64,000 bases of DNA from Pseudomonadota bacterium (GTDB taxonomy: Bacteria; Pseudomonadota; Gammaproteobacteria; Burkholderiales; Burkholderiaceae_C). The DNA lies in assembly GCA_021848345.1 (NCBI GenBank), contig JAJZUV010000012.1:1-64000 (forward strand), in the 5' to 3' direction. The first letter of the stretch is position 1; the number at the start of each line of letters is the position of its first letter. Positions 48,374-58,940 of the stretch are shown here, piece by piece. The notes under the pieces were generated by a model. It had not been told where the DNA came from and did not search any database. It saw nothing but the letters and a program-made list of their open reading frames with translations. The position numbers and the translations under genes were made by a program.

Positions 48374-49174
48374 TCAGTCCGCGCCGCTAGGCGGCTCGCC
48401 CAGGCGCAGCCCGATCAGGATGACGGAGATATTATCGCGTCCCCCGGCTGCATTGGCGTGCTCGACCAGCAGCCTGGCCGCTTCGTCGGGAACGTCGCCG
48501 TGCTCGCGCAGGATCTGCTCGATGCTCGCGTCGTCGATCATGTCGTTCAACCCGTCGGAGCACAGCAGCACCAGGTCTGCGTCGCGCAGGCCGTGCACGC
48601 CGATCTCCGGCTCCAGGTACGGGTCCACGCCGAGCGCGCGGGTGATCAGGTTGCGCATGGAATCGCCCGCCGGATCGTCCTCCCTCAGCAGGCCCAGATC
48701 GATGCGTTCCTGCAACAGGGAGTGGTCCCTGGTCATGCGCCGCAGACGACCGTCGCGCAACAGGTAGGCGCGCGAATCTCCGGCGTGCGCGATCACCGCC
48801 ACCTGGCCGGTGAAGGCGGCGGCCACCAGGGTCGTGCCCATTCCGGTGTAGCGCGGGTCCTTGCGGGCGGCGCGGTAGATCTGGTCGTTGACCCGCCGAA
48901 TCGAGTCGTGCATCGCCTGCATCAGGTCGGCCGGACTGACGCTGGGATATTCGATTTTCAGACGCGCCAGGTCGGAGGCGATCTGCGCGGCCGCCGCACC
49001 GCTGGCCACCTCGCCGGCGGCGTAGCCTCCCATGCCGTCGGCGAGCACGGCCACGCCGGCCGGCGCATCGCAGGCCAGCGCGTCCTCGTTGTGCTCCCGG
49101 GCGCGTCCGCGATCGGTGCAACTGGCCATATCCAGCAGCAGCACCGGACCCCGGGCCTGGCTCGACATGCCCAT
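48374..49174 (-). CDS. PP2C-family protein serine/threonine phosphatase
   Basis: 266-residue PPM/PP2C phosphatase. Metal-binding motifs are REHNEDALACD, VLADGMGGYAAGE, VIAHAGDSRAYLLRDG, LCSDGLNDMI and GRDNISVILI, all intact. The ATG 49174 or one two codons later is the start; it is 1 bp from the terC stop. It would remove phosphates read by the neighbouring FHA protein, which is an inference. Confidence 0.92.
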   Translation of the reverse strand: MGMSSQARGPVLLLDMASCTDRGRAREHNEDALACDAPAGVAVLADGMGGYAAGEVASGAAAAQIASDLARLKIEYPSVSPADLMQAMHDSIRRVNDQIYRAARKDPRYTGMGTTLVAAAFTGQVAVIAHAGDSRAYLLRDGRLRRMTRDHSLLQERIDLGLLREDDPAGDSMRNLITRALGVDPYLEPEIGVHGLRDADLVLLCSDGLNDMIDDASIEQILREHGDVPDEAARLLVEHANAAGGRDNISVILIGLRLGEPPSGAD

Positions 49175-49175
49175 C

Positions 49176-49895
49176 TCAGAATCCGCGCATGCCGGACGGC
49201 ATGCGGCGCCTGCGCATCCAGCTCCCGCCCAGCCACACCAGCAGCAGGCCCGCGGCGCTGGCCAGCAGGTGCGCCGATGCACCCCAGGATTGCGCCGCCA
49301 GCCAGCCATGCACCAGCGGGTCGGTGGCGCAGAGCCCGCCGGCGATCCAGCCCAGCATCATCGCGCCGAGCACGATCACGACCGGAAAGCGGGTGATCAT
49401 GCGAATCACCAGCGCGCTGCCCCAGACGATGATCGGCACGCTCAGCGCCAGGCCGAACACCACCAGGGCCCACTCATGCCCGGTGGCCGCGTTGCGTGCG
49501 GCGGCCGCGATGGCCACCACGTTGTCCAGGCTCATGATCAGGTCGGCGACGATGACGATGCGCACCGCGCTCCACAGCGCGTCCGCCTCCTTCACCTGGG
49601 CCTCGTGCGCGTCGGGCAGCATCAGGCGCATGCCGATCCACGCCAGCAGCAGTCCGCCGGCCAGTTTGAGCCCCGGCAGGTCCAGCAGGCGCACCGCGAA
49701 CAACGTGAGCACGACGCGCATGAGCACCGCGCCGACGGTTCCCAGCATGATCGCGCGCCGGCGCTGGTGGGCGGCCAGGCGGCGGCTGGCCATGGCGATG
49801 ACCACGGCGTTGTCGCCGCCCAGCAGCAGGTCGATCAGGATGATCTGCGCACTGGCGGTCCAGAACGCCGCCGAAGCAAGGGATTCCAGGGGCAA
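49176..49895 (-). CDS. TerC/YjbE-family integral membrane protein
   Basis: 239-residue TerC-family protein with seven or so helices and the paired acidic motifs LLLGGDNAVVIAMA and IMSLDNVVAIAAAA. Related proteins export Mn2+ or help metalation of secreted enzymes. The reading frame starts at TTG 49895, with GGAG eight bases upstream. No yybP-ykoY Mn riboswitch is seen upstream. The C terminus is Arg/Gly-rich (WMRRRRMPSGMRGF). Confidence 0.88.
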   Translation of the reverse strand: MPLESLASAAFWTASAQIILIDLLLGGDNAVVIAMASRRLAAHQRRRAIMLGTVGAVLMRVVLTLFAVRLLDLPGLKLAGGLLLAWIGMRLMLPDAHEAQVKEADALWSAVRIVIVADLIMSLDNVVAIAAAARNAATGHEWALVVFGLALSVPIIVWGSALVIRMITRFPVVIVLGAMMLGWIAGGLCATDPLVHGWLAAQSWGASAHLLASAAGLLLVWLGGSWMRRRRMPSGMRGF

Positions 49896-49982
49896 GATAT
49901 GAACTCCGGCGTCGCCGCGCGGCTCCGGAACGGCCGCGGCGAACGCCTACGAAGCATAGCCGCAGCCAGCGCGGCGACCGCG

Positions 49983-50016
49983 CAAAAACAAGGCGCCGGG
50001 CTTTCGCCCGGCGCCT
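49983..50016 (-). terminator. intrinsic terminator between sucD and terC
   Basis: Minus-strand stem AGGCGCCGGGC-GAAA-GCCCGGCGCCT followed by TGTTTTTGC. It lies 115 bp after the sucD stop, beyond repeat copy D, and should end sucCD transcription. Confidence 0.85.
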
Positions 50017-50052
50017 CGCGATGCCGGAATACCACGCCATGCATGGGCCACG

Positions 50053-50131
50053 CAGCCGGCGCAGGGCCGCCCCAAGGCGGCTGCGACCCCCTCGGGGGGC
50101 AGCGAGCGTCAGCGAGCGTGGGGGTGGTCCA
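50053..50131 (+). repeat. dispersed 3'-end repeat, copy D (after sucD)
   Basis: GGCGCAGGGCCGCCCCAAGG, then CCCCCTCGGGGGG and GCAGCGAGCGTCAGCGAGCGTGGGGG. It ends at the stop codon of sucD (50132-50134). The first 20 bases match copies A-C exactly or nearly so; the distal part is a diverged variant. Confidence 0.82.
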
Positions 50132-51028
50132 TCAGCTTAGGGCCTTGCGCATCAGGCGGCCCATTTCCGAGGGGTTGCGCGTGACGGTGAAACCGCAGGC
50201 CTCCATCACCTCCAGCTTGGCATCCGCCGTGTCGGCGCCGCCCGAGATCAGCGCGCCGGCATGGCCCATGCGCTTGCCGGGAGGCGCGGTGACGCCGGCG
50301 ATGAAGCCGACGATGGGCTTTTTCATGTTGTCCTTGGCCCAGCGCGCCGCCTCGGCTTCATCGGGCCCGCCGATCTCGCCGATCATGATCACGCCGTCGG
50401 TGTCGGGATCCTCGTTGAACAGCTTGAGCACCTCGATGTGCTTGAGGCCGTTGATCGGGTCGCCGCCGATGCCCACGGCGCTGCTCTGGCCCAGGCCGAG
50501 CTCGGTGATCTGCCCCACCGCCTCGTAGGTCAGCGTGCCCGAGCGCGAGACCACGCCGATGCGGCCCTTGCGGTGGATGTGCCCGGGCATGATGCCGATC
50601 TTGATCTCGTCGGGGGTGATCAGCCCGGGGCAGTTCGGCCCCAGCAGCAGGGTCTTCTTGCCGCCCGCGGCTTCCTTGGCCCGCATGCGCGCGCGCACTT
50701 CCATCATGTCGCGCACGGGGATGCCCTCGGTGATGCAGATGGCCAGGTCGAGGTCGGCCTCGACGGCCTCCCAGATGGCCGCCGCGGCGCCCGCCGGCGG
50801 CACGTAGATCACCGACACGGTGGCTCCGGTGGCCGCCTTCGCATCGGCCACCGTGGCGTGGATGGGGATGCCCTCGAAGTCCTCGCCGGCCTTCTTCGGG
50901 TTCACGCCGGCGACGAAACAGGCCTTGCCGTTGGCGTAGTCCCGGCACATGCGGGTGTGGAACTGACCGGTCTTGCCGGTGATGCCTTGGGTGATGACCT
51001 TGGTGTTCTTGTCAATCAGGATGGACAT
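50132..51028 (-). CDS. sucD: succinate-CoA ligase alpha subunit
   Basis: 298-residue TCA-cycle enzyme subunit that binds CoA and carries the phosphohistidine. N terminus [24 protein letters not shown], CoA-binding VYVPP-like segment [16 protein letters not shown], and the active His in [12 protein letters not shown] are present. 21 bp after sucC. Its stop is followed by repeat copy D. Confidence 0.96.
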   Translation of the reverse strand: MSILIDKNTKVITQGITGKTGQFHTRMCRDYANGKACFVAGVNPKKAGEDFEGIPIHATVADAKAATGATVSVIYVPPAGAAAAIWEAVEADLDLAICITEGIPVRDMMEVRARMRAKEAAGGKKTLLLGPNCPGLITPDEIKIGIMPGHIHRKGRIGVVSRSGTLTYEAVGQITELGLGQSSAVGIGGDPINGLKHIEVLKLFNEDPDTDGVIMIGEIGGPDEAEAARWAKDNMKKPIVGFIAGVTAPPGKRMGHAGALISGGADTADAKLEVMEACGFTVTRNPSEMGRLMRKALS

Positions 51029-51049
51029 GGGATGTTCCTCGGCAAGGGT

Positions 51050-52210
51050 TCAGGCGGCGGCGGAGACGACCTTCTGCGCGGCCTCGGCCAGGGTCTCGGC
51101 GCTGAGGATGGGCAGGCCCGATTCGGCCAGCATCTTCTTGCCCAGGTCCTCGTTGGTGCCCTTCATGCGCACCACCAGGGGCACCTTCAGCGCCACCGCG
51201 CGGCTTGCCGCGATCACGCCCTCGGCGATCACGTCGCAACGCATGATCCCGCCGAAGATGTTGACCAGGATCGCCTTCACTTGCGGGTTGTTCAGCATGA
51301 TCTTGAACGCCGCGGTGACCTTCTCCGCCGTGGCGCCGCCACCCACGTCCAGGAAGTTCGCCGGCTCGCCGCCGAACAGCTTGATGGTGTCCATCGTGGC
51401 CATGGCCAGGCCGGCGCCGTTGACCAGGCAGGCGATGTTGCCGTCGAGCTGGATGTAGGACAGGCCGTACTTGGAGGCCTCGATCTCGGCCGGATCCTCC
51501 TCGTCGAGGTCGCGCATGGCCGTCAGTTCGTCGTGGCGGAACAGCGCGTTGTCGTCAAAGTTGAACTTGGCGTCCAGCGCGATCACCGAGCCGTCGCCCT
51601 GCACCACCAGCGGGTTGATCTCGGCCAGCGACGCGTCCTTGTCCCAGAACGCGCGGTACAGGTTCTGCAGCGCCTGCGCGCCCTGCTTGCGGCTGCCCTC
51701 GGGCAGGCCGATCTTCTCGCACAGCGCCAGCGCGTCGGCCTCCTGCAGGCCCTGGGTGGGCTCGACCCACACCTTGTGGATCTTCTCCGGGGTCTTGGCG
51801 GCGACTTCCTCGACGTCCATGCCGCCTTCGCTGGAAGCCATCACCGCCACCTTCTGCGCGGCGCGATCGATCACCAGGCCCGCGTAGTACTCCTTGCGGA
51901 TGTCGGCCCCGTCCTCGATGAGCAGGCGGCGCACGGTCTGGCCCTCGGGCCCGGTCTGGTGGGTGATGAGCTGCATGCCCAGCATCTGCCCGGAGATCTG
52001 GCGCACCTCGTCGATCGAGCGCGCCAGCTTCACCCCGCCGCCCTTGCCTCGACCGCCGGCGTGGATCTGCGCCTTGACGACCCATACGGGACCGCCCAGC
52101 TGCTCGGCGGCGTGCACCGCCTCGTCGACCGTGAAGGCCGGGATGCCGCGCGGCACCGGCACACCGAACTCACGCAGGATCTGCTTGCCCTGGTATTCGT
52201 GGATTTTCAT
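51050..52210 (-). CDS. sucC: succinate-CoA ligase beta subunit
   Basis: 386-residue ATP-grasp subunit. N terminus [37 protein letters not shown], and the C-terminal [17 protein letters not shown] loop are diagnostic. The start ATG 52210 is preferred over longer in-frame readings. It is preceded by a leader of at least 200 bases containing a large hairpin. Confidence 0.96.
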   Translation of the reverse strand: MKIHEYQGKQILREFGVPVPRGIPAFTVDEAVHAAEQLGGPVWVVKAQIHAGGRGKGGGVKLARSIDEVRQISGQMLGMQLITHQTGPEGQTVRRLLIEDGADIRKEYYAGLVIDRAAQKVAVMASSEGGMDVEEVAAKTPEKIHKVWVEPTQGLQEADALALCEKIGLPEGSRKQGAQALQNLYRAFWDKDASLAEINPLVVQGDGSVIALDAKFNFDDNALFRHDELTAMRDLDEEDPAEIEASKYGLSYIQLDGNIACLVNGAGLAMATMDTIKLFGGEPANFLDVGGGATAEKVTAAFKIMLNNPQVKAILVNIFGGIMRCDVIAEGVIAASRAVALKVPLVVRMKGTNEDLGKKMLAESGLPILSAETLAEAAQKVVSAAA

Positions 52211-52300
52211 TCGCTGTTCTCCAATGGGAAAAACGCAGGCTCGGACCGTGGCTCGCGGTCCGCCCCCGTACGGCCCTGGCGGCGCCGCTGCGGTGGTGCC

Positions 52301-52363
52301 GTTGCGCAGCCCCCCGCCGCGCGGCCCGCACGGGGCGCGCGCGGCAGGCGCGGGCTGCGCAAC
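52301..52363 (-). promoter_or_regulatory. large hairpin in the sucC leader
   Basis: Arms GTTGCGCAGCCC (52301-52312) and GGGCTGCGCAAC (52352-52363) are perfectly complementary over 12 bp, with further internal GC pairing. The inner end is 90 bp upstream of the sucC ATG. There is no U run, so it is not a simple terminator; a cis-regulatory or stabilising RNA element is possible. The whole recX-sucC gap (52211-52448) has no gene. TAGACT at about 52410 (minus) is a weak -10 candidate. Confidence 0.45.
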
Positions 52364-52448
52364 AGCACATGGCCGAAACAGGAAATTGATGCAGCGCAAA
52401 AGGCAAGTCTAGCAGCCCCCGAGGGCCGCGCGAGCGGGCGCGGGGCCG

Positions 52449-52978
52449 TCAATCGCCCGCCTCGTCGCCGGGTTCCGAATCCGGGACCAGGGTGCCGCGC
52501 TGACGCAACGCCGCGCGGATCGCGTCGGCGCCGAAGCCGCGCGCTTGCAGGAAACGCATCTGGCGCGCACGCTGCGCGGCGTCCGCCGGCGGTCGGGGGT
52601 GATGGCGCAGCAGCAGGCGCAAGGCCCGGTCGGATTCCGGCTCCAGCTCAGCCAGCGCCTCACCGGCGGCGCGCGCGATCAGGGTCTCGTCCAGCCCGTG
52701 GCGGCGCAGTTCGCCCAGCACGCGCGCCCGGCCGTGGCGACGCGCCACGCGCCGCGCCAGGACCTGGGCGAAACGCGCTTCGTCGAGCAGGCCCTGGGCC
52801 TGCAGTTCGTCGAGCACCTGGCGCAGCAACTGCGGATCGGGCGCGTCCCAGCTACCACGGGGGCGCGCCAGCTTGCGCTCGAGCTCGCCCCGCGCATGCT
52901 CGCGCAGTGCCAGCATGCGCAGCGCGCTGGCACGCAGTGCGTCCCGCGTGGGCGCACGACGGCCACCGTCCGGGTCCA

Positions 52979-52979
<1 letters not shown>
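52449..52979 (-). CDS. recX: RecA modulator RecX
   Basis: 176-residue small helical protein of three RecX repeats ([65 protein letters not shown]). It binds RecA filaments and limits their extension. The ATG at 52979 overlaps the recA stop (TGATG), so it is translated from the recA message and should share SOS control. Confidence 0.93.
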
Positions 52980-54046
<1,067 letters not shown>

Positions 54047-54080
54047 CGTCGTCCCTGCCCGCGTCCTGTTGGTGCGGCGC

Positions 54081-54113
54081 ACTGTAGCACAGGACTGTAT
54101 GAAAATACAGTCC
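54081..54113 (-). promoter_or_regulatory. recA promoter with LexA (SOS) box
   Basis: GGACTGTATGAAAATACAGTCC (54092-54113) contains the proteobacterial LexA consensus CTGT-N8-ACAG with extended 8-bp arms. TACAGT (54086-54081, minus) is a likely -10, so LexA would occlude the promoter. Confidence 0.9.
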
Positions 54114-54172
54114 GAAGAAATACCGGGCGCCTTTGCAGCCCGCGCGCGGACACTGTAGCCCAGGCGCGGCGC

Positions 54173-55195
54173 TCAGGCGATGTCCGGGCCGGCGCCGTGG
54201 GCAGCGCGGCGCAGGCGGTCGCGCACCGCGTCCCAGGCCGGCTGCGCCGGCAGGCGCTGCACCCAGATCTCGCGCAGGCCCAGCGCGTCCAGCGCGCGCA
54301 GCGCCGCGTACAGCGCCTGCGCATAGCCGCGCGGACTCTCCGGCAGGCCCAGCCAGTGGGCACGCCCCCCCGGCGACGCGCCGGCCGGTGCGCCGCGCGG
54401 CGCCAGCACGCCCACCTCGGTCGCCCGCGCCGGCCACTCGGCGTCGATCTCCGCCGCCTCGCGCAGGCGCAGCGCAGTCCGCGGCGCGTAGTGCGCGGCC
54501 AGGGCGCCGGGGACCCGGGGGGCTTCGGCGCCCTGCGAGGGCGCCTGCAGGGCCTGCGGCTCGATGCCCAGCACCCGCGCCAGGTCGTCGGCCGACAGCC
54601 CGCCGGGACGCAGGATGCGCGGCACCTCCACGCTGCAATCCACGATGGTGCTTTCGATGCCGATGCTGCACTCGCCGCCGTCGAGCACCATGGCCACCGC
54701 GTCGCCCAGTTCGGCGCGCACATGCTCGGCGCGGGTCGGGCTGATGCGCCCGAAGCGATTGGCCGACGGCGCCGCCAGGCCTCCCTGGCCGGCGTGCAGC
54801 TGCTCCAGCACCGCCTGCGCCACCGCATGGTCCGGGCAGCGCAGCGCGATGGTCTCCTGTCCGGCCGCGCACACCGCGGCGACGCCGGCGCGGCGCGGCA
54901 ACACCAGGGTCAGCGGCCCGGGCCAGAAGGCCTCGATCAGCGCGCGCGCCGCCGGCGGCAGCGTCGCCGCCCAGCGCAGGGGATCGGCGCGGCGATGCAG
55001 GTGCACGATCACCGGGTGGTCGGCCGGACGCCCCTTCGCGGCGTAGATGGCGCGCACCGCCGCGTCGTTGCCGGCATCCGCCGCCAGGCCGTACACCGTC
55101 TCGGTGGGCAGCCCGACCAGGCGGCCGGCCTCGAGCAGGCGTACCGCCTCGCGGATGGCGGCCGGATCCGGGGCGCTTGCGTGGGCAGGGGGCAT
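54173..55195 (-). CDS. threonylcarbamoyl-AMP synthase, Sua5 type
   Basis: 340-residue enzyme making threonylcarbamoyl-AMP for t6A37 in tRNA. The YrdC domain (about 12-205) has LPTETVYGLAADAGN, KGRPADHPVIVH and APSANRFGRISPT. The C-terminal Sua5 domain (about 230-335; RGYAQALYAALRALDALG) is present, so it is the long Sua5 form rather than the short TsaC. Follows purK on the same strand by 19 bp. Confidence 0.92.
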   Translation of the reverse strand: MPPAHASAPDPAAIREAVRLLEAGRLVGLPTETVYGLAADAGNDAAVRAIYAAKGRPADHPVIVHLHRRADPLRWAATLPPAARALIEAFWPGPLTLVLPRRAGVAAVCAAGQETIALRCPDHAVAQAVLEQLHAGQGGLAAPSANRFGRISPTRAEHVRAELGDAVAMVLDGGECSIGIESTIVDCSVEVPRILRPGGLSADDLARVLGIEPQALQAPSQGAEAPRVPGALAAHYAPRTALRLREAAEIDAEWPARATEVGVLAPRGAPAGASPGGRAHWLGLPESPRGYAQALYAALRALDALGLREIWVQRLPAQPAWDAVRDRLRRAAHGAGPDIA

Positions 55196-55214
55196 GGGGC
55201 GACCGGGCCTGGAC

Positions 55215-56390
55215 TCAGAACGGGGCGAGCCCGAGCAGCGCGCAGGCGGCGCGCGCGGCCGCCTCGACCTCGCCGAGCGTGGGGCCGGTGAAGCTCAGGT
55301 GCCCCATCTTGCGCCCGGCGCGAGGCTCGTGCTTGCCGTACAGGTGCAGATGCGCGCCGGGCAAGCCCAGCACGCCCGCCCAGTCGGGCTCGCGCTGGCG
55401 TCCCTGCGCGTCGAACCACAGATCGCCCAGCAGGTTGAGCATCAGCGCCGCGCTGTGGCGCCGCGGCTGCGGCAGCGGCGCGCCGACCAGGCAGCGCCAT
55501 TGCAGCTCGAATTGCGAGGCGTCGCAGGAGTCGATGGTGTGATGCCCGGAATTGTGGGGGCGCGGCGCCATCTCGTTGGCCACCAGGCGGCCGTCGCGGG
55601 TGACGAAGAATTCCACGCACAGCACGCCGACGTAGCCCAGGCCCTCGGCCACGCCGCGCGCCGCCCGCACCGCATGCTCGGCCACCGACTCGTCGATCAC
55701 GCCGGGCGCCGCGGTGCTGCTGAACAGGATGCCGTCCCGGTGCACGTTGCGCTGCGGCTCGAAGTGCACCATCTGCCCGTCGGCGCCGCGCGCCAGCACC
55801 ACCGACAGTTCGTGGTCCAGGTCCAGCTTGCGCTCCAGCACGCAGGGCACGCCGCCCAGCGAGCGCCATGCGGCCTCCAGCCGGGCGCCGTCGCGCACGC
55901 CGACCTGGCCCTTGCCGTCGTAGCCCATGCGCGCGGTCTTCAGGATGCCGGGGAACAGATCGCGCGCGGCGGCCGCGGCGCAGGCCGCGGCATCGTCCAC
56001 CAGCGCATGCGGCGCGCAGGGCACGCCCAGGCGCTCGAACAGGGCCTTTTCCTGCGCCCGGTCCTGGCACACGGCCACCGCCGGCGCGTGCGGCGCCAGG
56101 CGCACGTGGCGTTCCAGCCACTGCAGCGCGTCGGCCGGCACGTTCTCGAACTCGATGGTCACGGCACGCGCCGTGCGCGCGACCTGGTGCAGGCCGTCCG
56201 CGTCGTCGTAGGCGCTGGCGACATGGCGCGTGGTCAGCTGCGCCGCCGGCGCCCCGGCCTGCGGCTCGAGCACCACCACCTCGTAGCCGGCCGCCTGCGC
56301 CGATTGCGCGAACATGCGCCCGAGCTGGCCGCCGCCGAGCACGCCGAGCACCGCGCCCGGCGCGATGAACTCCCGCGCGGCCTGGCTCAC
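55215..56390 (-). CDS. purK: 5-(carboxyamino)imidazole ribonucleotide synthase
   Basis: 391-residue ATP-grasp enzyme converting AIR to N5-[47 protein letters not shown] and [13 protein letters not shown]-like segments ([16 protein letters not shown]) are present. The start is GTG 56390, which overlaps the purE stop (GTGA); no ATG gives a complete N terminus. Confidence 0.95.
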   Translation of the reverse strand: MSQAAREFIAPGAVLGVLGGGQLGRMFAQSAQAAGYEVVVLEPQAGAPAAQLTTRHVASAYDDADGLHQVARTARAVTIEFENVPADALQWLERHVRLAPHAPAVAVCQDRAQEKALFERLGVPCAPHALVDDAAACAAAAARDLFPGILKTARMGYDGKGQVGVRDGARLEAAWRSLGGVPCVLERKLDLDHELSVVLARGADGQMVHFEPQRNVHRDGILFSSTAAPGVIDESVAEHAVRAARGVAEGLGYVGVLCVEFFVTRDGRLVANEMAPRPHNSGHHTIDSCDASQFELQWRCLVGAPLPQPRRHSAALMLNLLGDLWFDAQGRQREPDWAGVLGLPGAHLHLYGKHEPRAGRKMGHLSFTGPTLGEVEAAARAACALLGLAPF

Positions 56391-56869
56391 AGGCCCACCC
56401 GCATGGCGCTGGCCTGCGCCGTCTGCTCGGCGCGGAAGGCCTCCAGGCGCTGCAGCAGCTGGGTGTCCCCGGCGGCCAGCATGGCGGCGGCGAACAGGGC
56501 CGCGTTGGCCGCGCCGGCCTCGCCGATGGCGAACGTGGCCACCGGGATGCCCTTGGGCATCTGCACGATCGACAACAACGAATCCTGGCCCTGCAGATGC
56601 CGGCTGGGCACCGGCACCCCGAGCACCGGAACGGTGGTCTTGGCCGCCAGCATGCCCGGCAGATGCGCGGCGCCGCCGGCGCCGGCGATGATCGCCGACA
56701 CGCCGCGCGCGCGCGCGCTGGCCGCGTACTCGAACATCGCATCGGGCATGCGGTGCGCCGACACCACGCGCGCCTCGAAGGGGATCTGCAGGCGCTGCAG
56801 CATCTGCGCCGCATGCTGCATCACGTCCCAGTCGGAACTCGACCCCATCACCACGCCGACCAAGGCCAT
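56387..56869 (-). CDS. purE: N5-CAIR mutase
   Basis: 160-residue class I PurE that moves the carboxylate of N5-CAIR to C4. [26 protein letters not shown] with the active His, and [14 protein letters not shown] are diagnostic. Coupled to purK. A TAAAAT hexamer is in its upstream region, close to a 14-bp palindrome shared with cnoX. Confidence 0.96.
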   Translation of the reverse strand: MALVGVVMGSSSDWDVMQHAAQMLQRLQIPFEARVVSAHRMPDAMFEYAASARARGVSAIIAGAGGAAHLPGMLAAKTTVPVLGVPVPSRHLQGQDSLLSIVQMPKGIPVATFAIGEAGAANAALFAAAMLAAGDTQLLQRLEAFRAEQTAQASAMRVGL

Positions 56870-56902
56870 CTCGGGCTCCCCAACGTGAAAAGCCCGTCAT
56901 TT

Positions 56903-56916
56903 TACCGGCGCCGGTA
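56903..56916. promoter_or_regulatory. 14-bp perfect palindrome between purE and cnoX
   Basis: TACCGGCGCCGGTA, exact dyad in the 159-bp divergent region. It lies next to TTTTA/TAAAA that may form the purE -10. Does not resemble the enterobacterial PurR site. Function unknown. Confidence 0.4.
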
Positions 56917-57028
56917 TGCTTCACGCATTCGGGCGACCCGGAACGATGCTTCGACGGCTTCCGCGGAGCCCCGGCCTGGAAAATGCCGCCGCTCGCCCCC
57001 ATATCCGGGTTTTGGAGAACCTATCGCC

Positions 57029-57913
57029 ATGATCGACGCCAACCTAGCCAATTTCGAGACCGAGGTGGTCGAGGCCTCGCGCAGCCTGCCGGTGCTGGTC
57101 GACCTGTGGGCCCCATGGTGCGGCCCCTGCCGTACGCTGGGGCCGATCCTGGAAAAGCTGGAGACCGCCTACGAGGGCCGCTTCAAGCTGGTGAAGATCA
57201 ACACCGAGGACGAGCAGGACCTGGCCGCCGCCTTCGGCGTGCGCAGCATCCCGATGGTGGTGCTGCTCAAGGACGGGCAGCCGGTGGACGGATTCGTCGG
57301 CGCCCTGCCCGAGGGCCAGATCCGCCAGTTCCTCGACCGCCACGTGCCGCCGGCCGTCGAGGAGCCCGAGGAGCCGGCCGAAGAGCCGGCCGCGCCGCTG
57401 GACCCGGGCGCGGCGCTGGAGCAGATGCAGCAGGCGCTGGCCACCAACCCGGCCGACGACGCGCTGCGCGGGCAGTACGTGAAACTGCTGCTGCAGGGCG
57501 GGCGCCTGGACGACGCGCGCCGCGCCTTCGAACCCCTGGCGGGCAAGCTGGCCATCGACTCCCTGGCCAGCGCGCTGAAGGAATGGATGGACGCCATCGA
57601 CGCTGCCGCGCAGGCGCCGACGGACGACGCGCTGCGTGCGCGCATCGCCGCCGACCGGCGCGACTTCGCCGCGCGCTTCGCGCTGGCGCAGCGCGCGATG
57701 GCGCAGCGCCAGTGGACGGCCGCGATGGACGAACTGCTGGAGATCCTCATGCGCGACAAGGCCTGGGGCGACCAGGCCGCGCGCAAGGCCTACGTGGCGG
57801 TGCTCGAACTGATGGCCCCGCCGCCGCAGAAGACCGCCGACGGCCAGCCGCCGGTGGTGGATCCGACGGTGGAGACCTACCGCCGGCGCCTGAGCATGAC
57901 CGTGCTCAGCTGA
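57029..57913 (+). CDS. cnoX: thioredoxin-TPR chaperone CnoX (YbbN)
   Basis: 294-residue cytoplasmic protein. The N-terminal thioredoxin domain (1-110) has WAPWCGPCRTLGP with Cys31/Cys34 and cis-Pro in RSIPMVVLL. An acidic Glu/Pro linker (about 112-128) leads to a C-terminal TPR-like domain (about 130-290). CnoX holds oxidised proteins for GroEL. With CGPC it should keep redox activity, unlike E. coli CnoX, which lacks it. It is convergent with purC; a 10-bp-stem hairpin (57923-57945) lies between. Confidence 0.9.
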   Translation: MIDANLANFETEVVEASRSLPVLVDLWAPWCGPCRTLGPILEKLETAYEGRFKLVKINTEDEQDLAAAFGVRSIPMVVLLKDGQPVDGFVGALPEGQIRQFLDRHVPPAVEEPEEPAEEPAAPLDPGAALEQMQQALATNPADDALRGQYVKLLLQGGRLDDARRAFEPLAGKLAIDSLASALKEWMDAIDAAAQAPTDDALRARIAADRRDFAARFALAQRAMAQRQWTAAMDELLEILMRDKAWGDQAARKAYVAVLELMAPPPQKTADGQPPVVDPTVETYRRRLSMTVLS

Positions 57914-57922
57914 GACGGTCCC

Positions 57923-57945
57923 GGGCAGGCCGCGCCGGCCTGCCC
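57923..57945. terminator. GC hairpin between convergent cnoX and purC
   Basis: GGGCAGGCCG-CGC-CGGCCTGCCC, perfect 10-bp stem 10 bp after the cnoX stop and about 20 bp after the purC stop. No U run on either strand, so termination is only probable. Confidence 0.4.
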
Positions 57946-57965
57946 CGCCAGCCCTCGGCCGGCCC

Positions 57966-58856
57966 TTATTTCGCCGCCAGGCGCTGCAGCGCCTCGCGGT
58001 AGCGCGCCGCGGTGGCCTCGACCACCTCCGGCGGCAGCGTGGGCGCCGGCGCGCGCTTGTTCCAGCCCGGCACCTTTTCCAGCCAGTCGCGCAGGTACTG
58101 CTTGTCGAAGCTCGGGGGGGAAATGCCCTCGCGCCACTGGTCGGCGGGCCAGAAGCGCGACGAATCGGGGGTCAGCGCCTCGTCCATCCACACCAGGCGG
58201 TCCTGCGCGTCCAGGCCGAACTCGAACTTGGTGTCGGCCAGGATGATGCCGCGCGACTGCGCATGCTCGGCCGCGCGGGCGTAGATCTCCAGGCTCACGT
58301 CGCGGATCTGCGCCGCCACTTCGACGCCGACCATGCGCACCATCTGGCCGAAATCGATGTTCTCGTCGTGCTGGCCCAGCTCGGCCTTGATGGCCGGGGT
58401 GAAGATCGGATGCGGCAGGCGCGCCGCCTGCTGCATGCCCTTGGGCAGCTCGATGTCGCAGACCTTGCCGCTGTCCAGGTAGTCCTTCCAGCCCGAGCCG
58501 GCCAGGTAGCCGCGCACCACCGCCTCGATGGGCAGCGGGCGCAGGCGCCGCACCACCAGCGCGCGCCCGCGCACCTGCTCGCGCTCGGCCGGGGTCACCA
58601 CCGATTCCGGGTCGATGCTGGTGAGGTGGTTGGGGATCACGTCCTCCAGCAGGCCGAACCAGAAGCAGGAGATCTCGGTCAGGGTGCGCCCCTTGCCCGG
58701 GATGCCCTGGTCCATGATCACGTCGAAGGCCGAGATGCGGTCGGTGGCGACCATCAGCAGCAGGTCGTCGCCGACGGCGTAGTTGTCGCGCACCTTGCCG
58801 CGTCCGACCAGCGGCAGGGATTGGATGGTGGTGTTCAACAGCGGAATGTCAGTCAT
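57966..58856 (-). CDS. purC: SAICAR synthetase
   Basis: 296-residue enzyme joining CAIR and aspartate in purine synthesis. [28 protein letters not shown] (split), [14 protein letters not shown] and [12 protein letters not shown] are characteristic; it is of the longer, yeast-like PurC type. ATG 58856 is chosen over an upstream frame extension. A TACAAT hexamer at about 58920 (minus) could be its -10. Confidence 0.95.
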   Translation of the reverse strand: MTDIPLLNTTIQSLPLVGRGKVRDNYAVGDDLLLMVATDRISAFDVIMDQGIPGKGRTLTEISCFWFGLLEDVIPNHLTSIDPESVVTPAEREQVRGRALVVRRLRPLPIEAVVRGYLAGSGWKDYLDSGKVCDIELPKGMQQAARLPHPIFTPAIKAELGQHDENIDFGQMVRMVGVEVAAQIRDVSLEIYARAAEHAQSRGIILADTKFEFGLDAQDRLVWMDEALTPDSSRFWPADQWREGISPPSFDKQYLRDWLEKVPGWNKRAPAPTLPPEVVEATAARYREALQRLAAK

Positions 58857-58940
58857 GCGCGTGCATCGTGCGTGGCCTCGCACGCGGACCATCCGCGCCA
58901 GGGGCTCCAGCACGACATTGTAGGCAGGGGAGCCCCCGAA

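Noticed and set aside
49896-49982. yybP-ykoY manganese riboswitch upstream of the TerC gene
   Set aside because: The short leader lacks the conserved riboswitch sequences.
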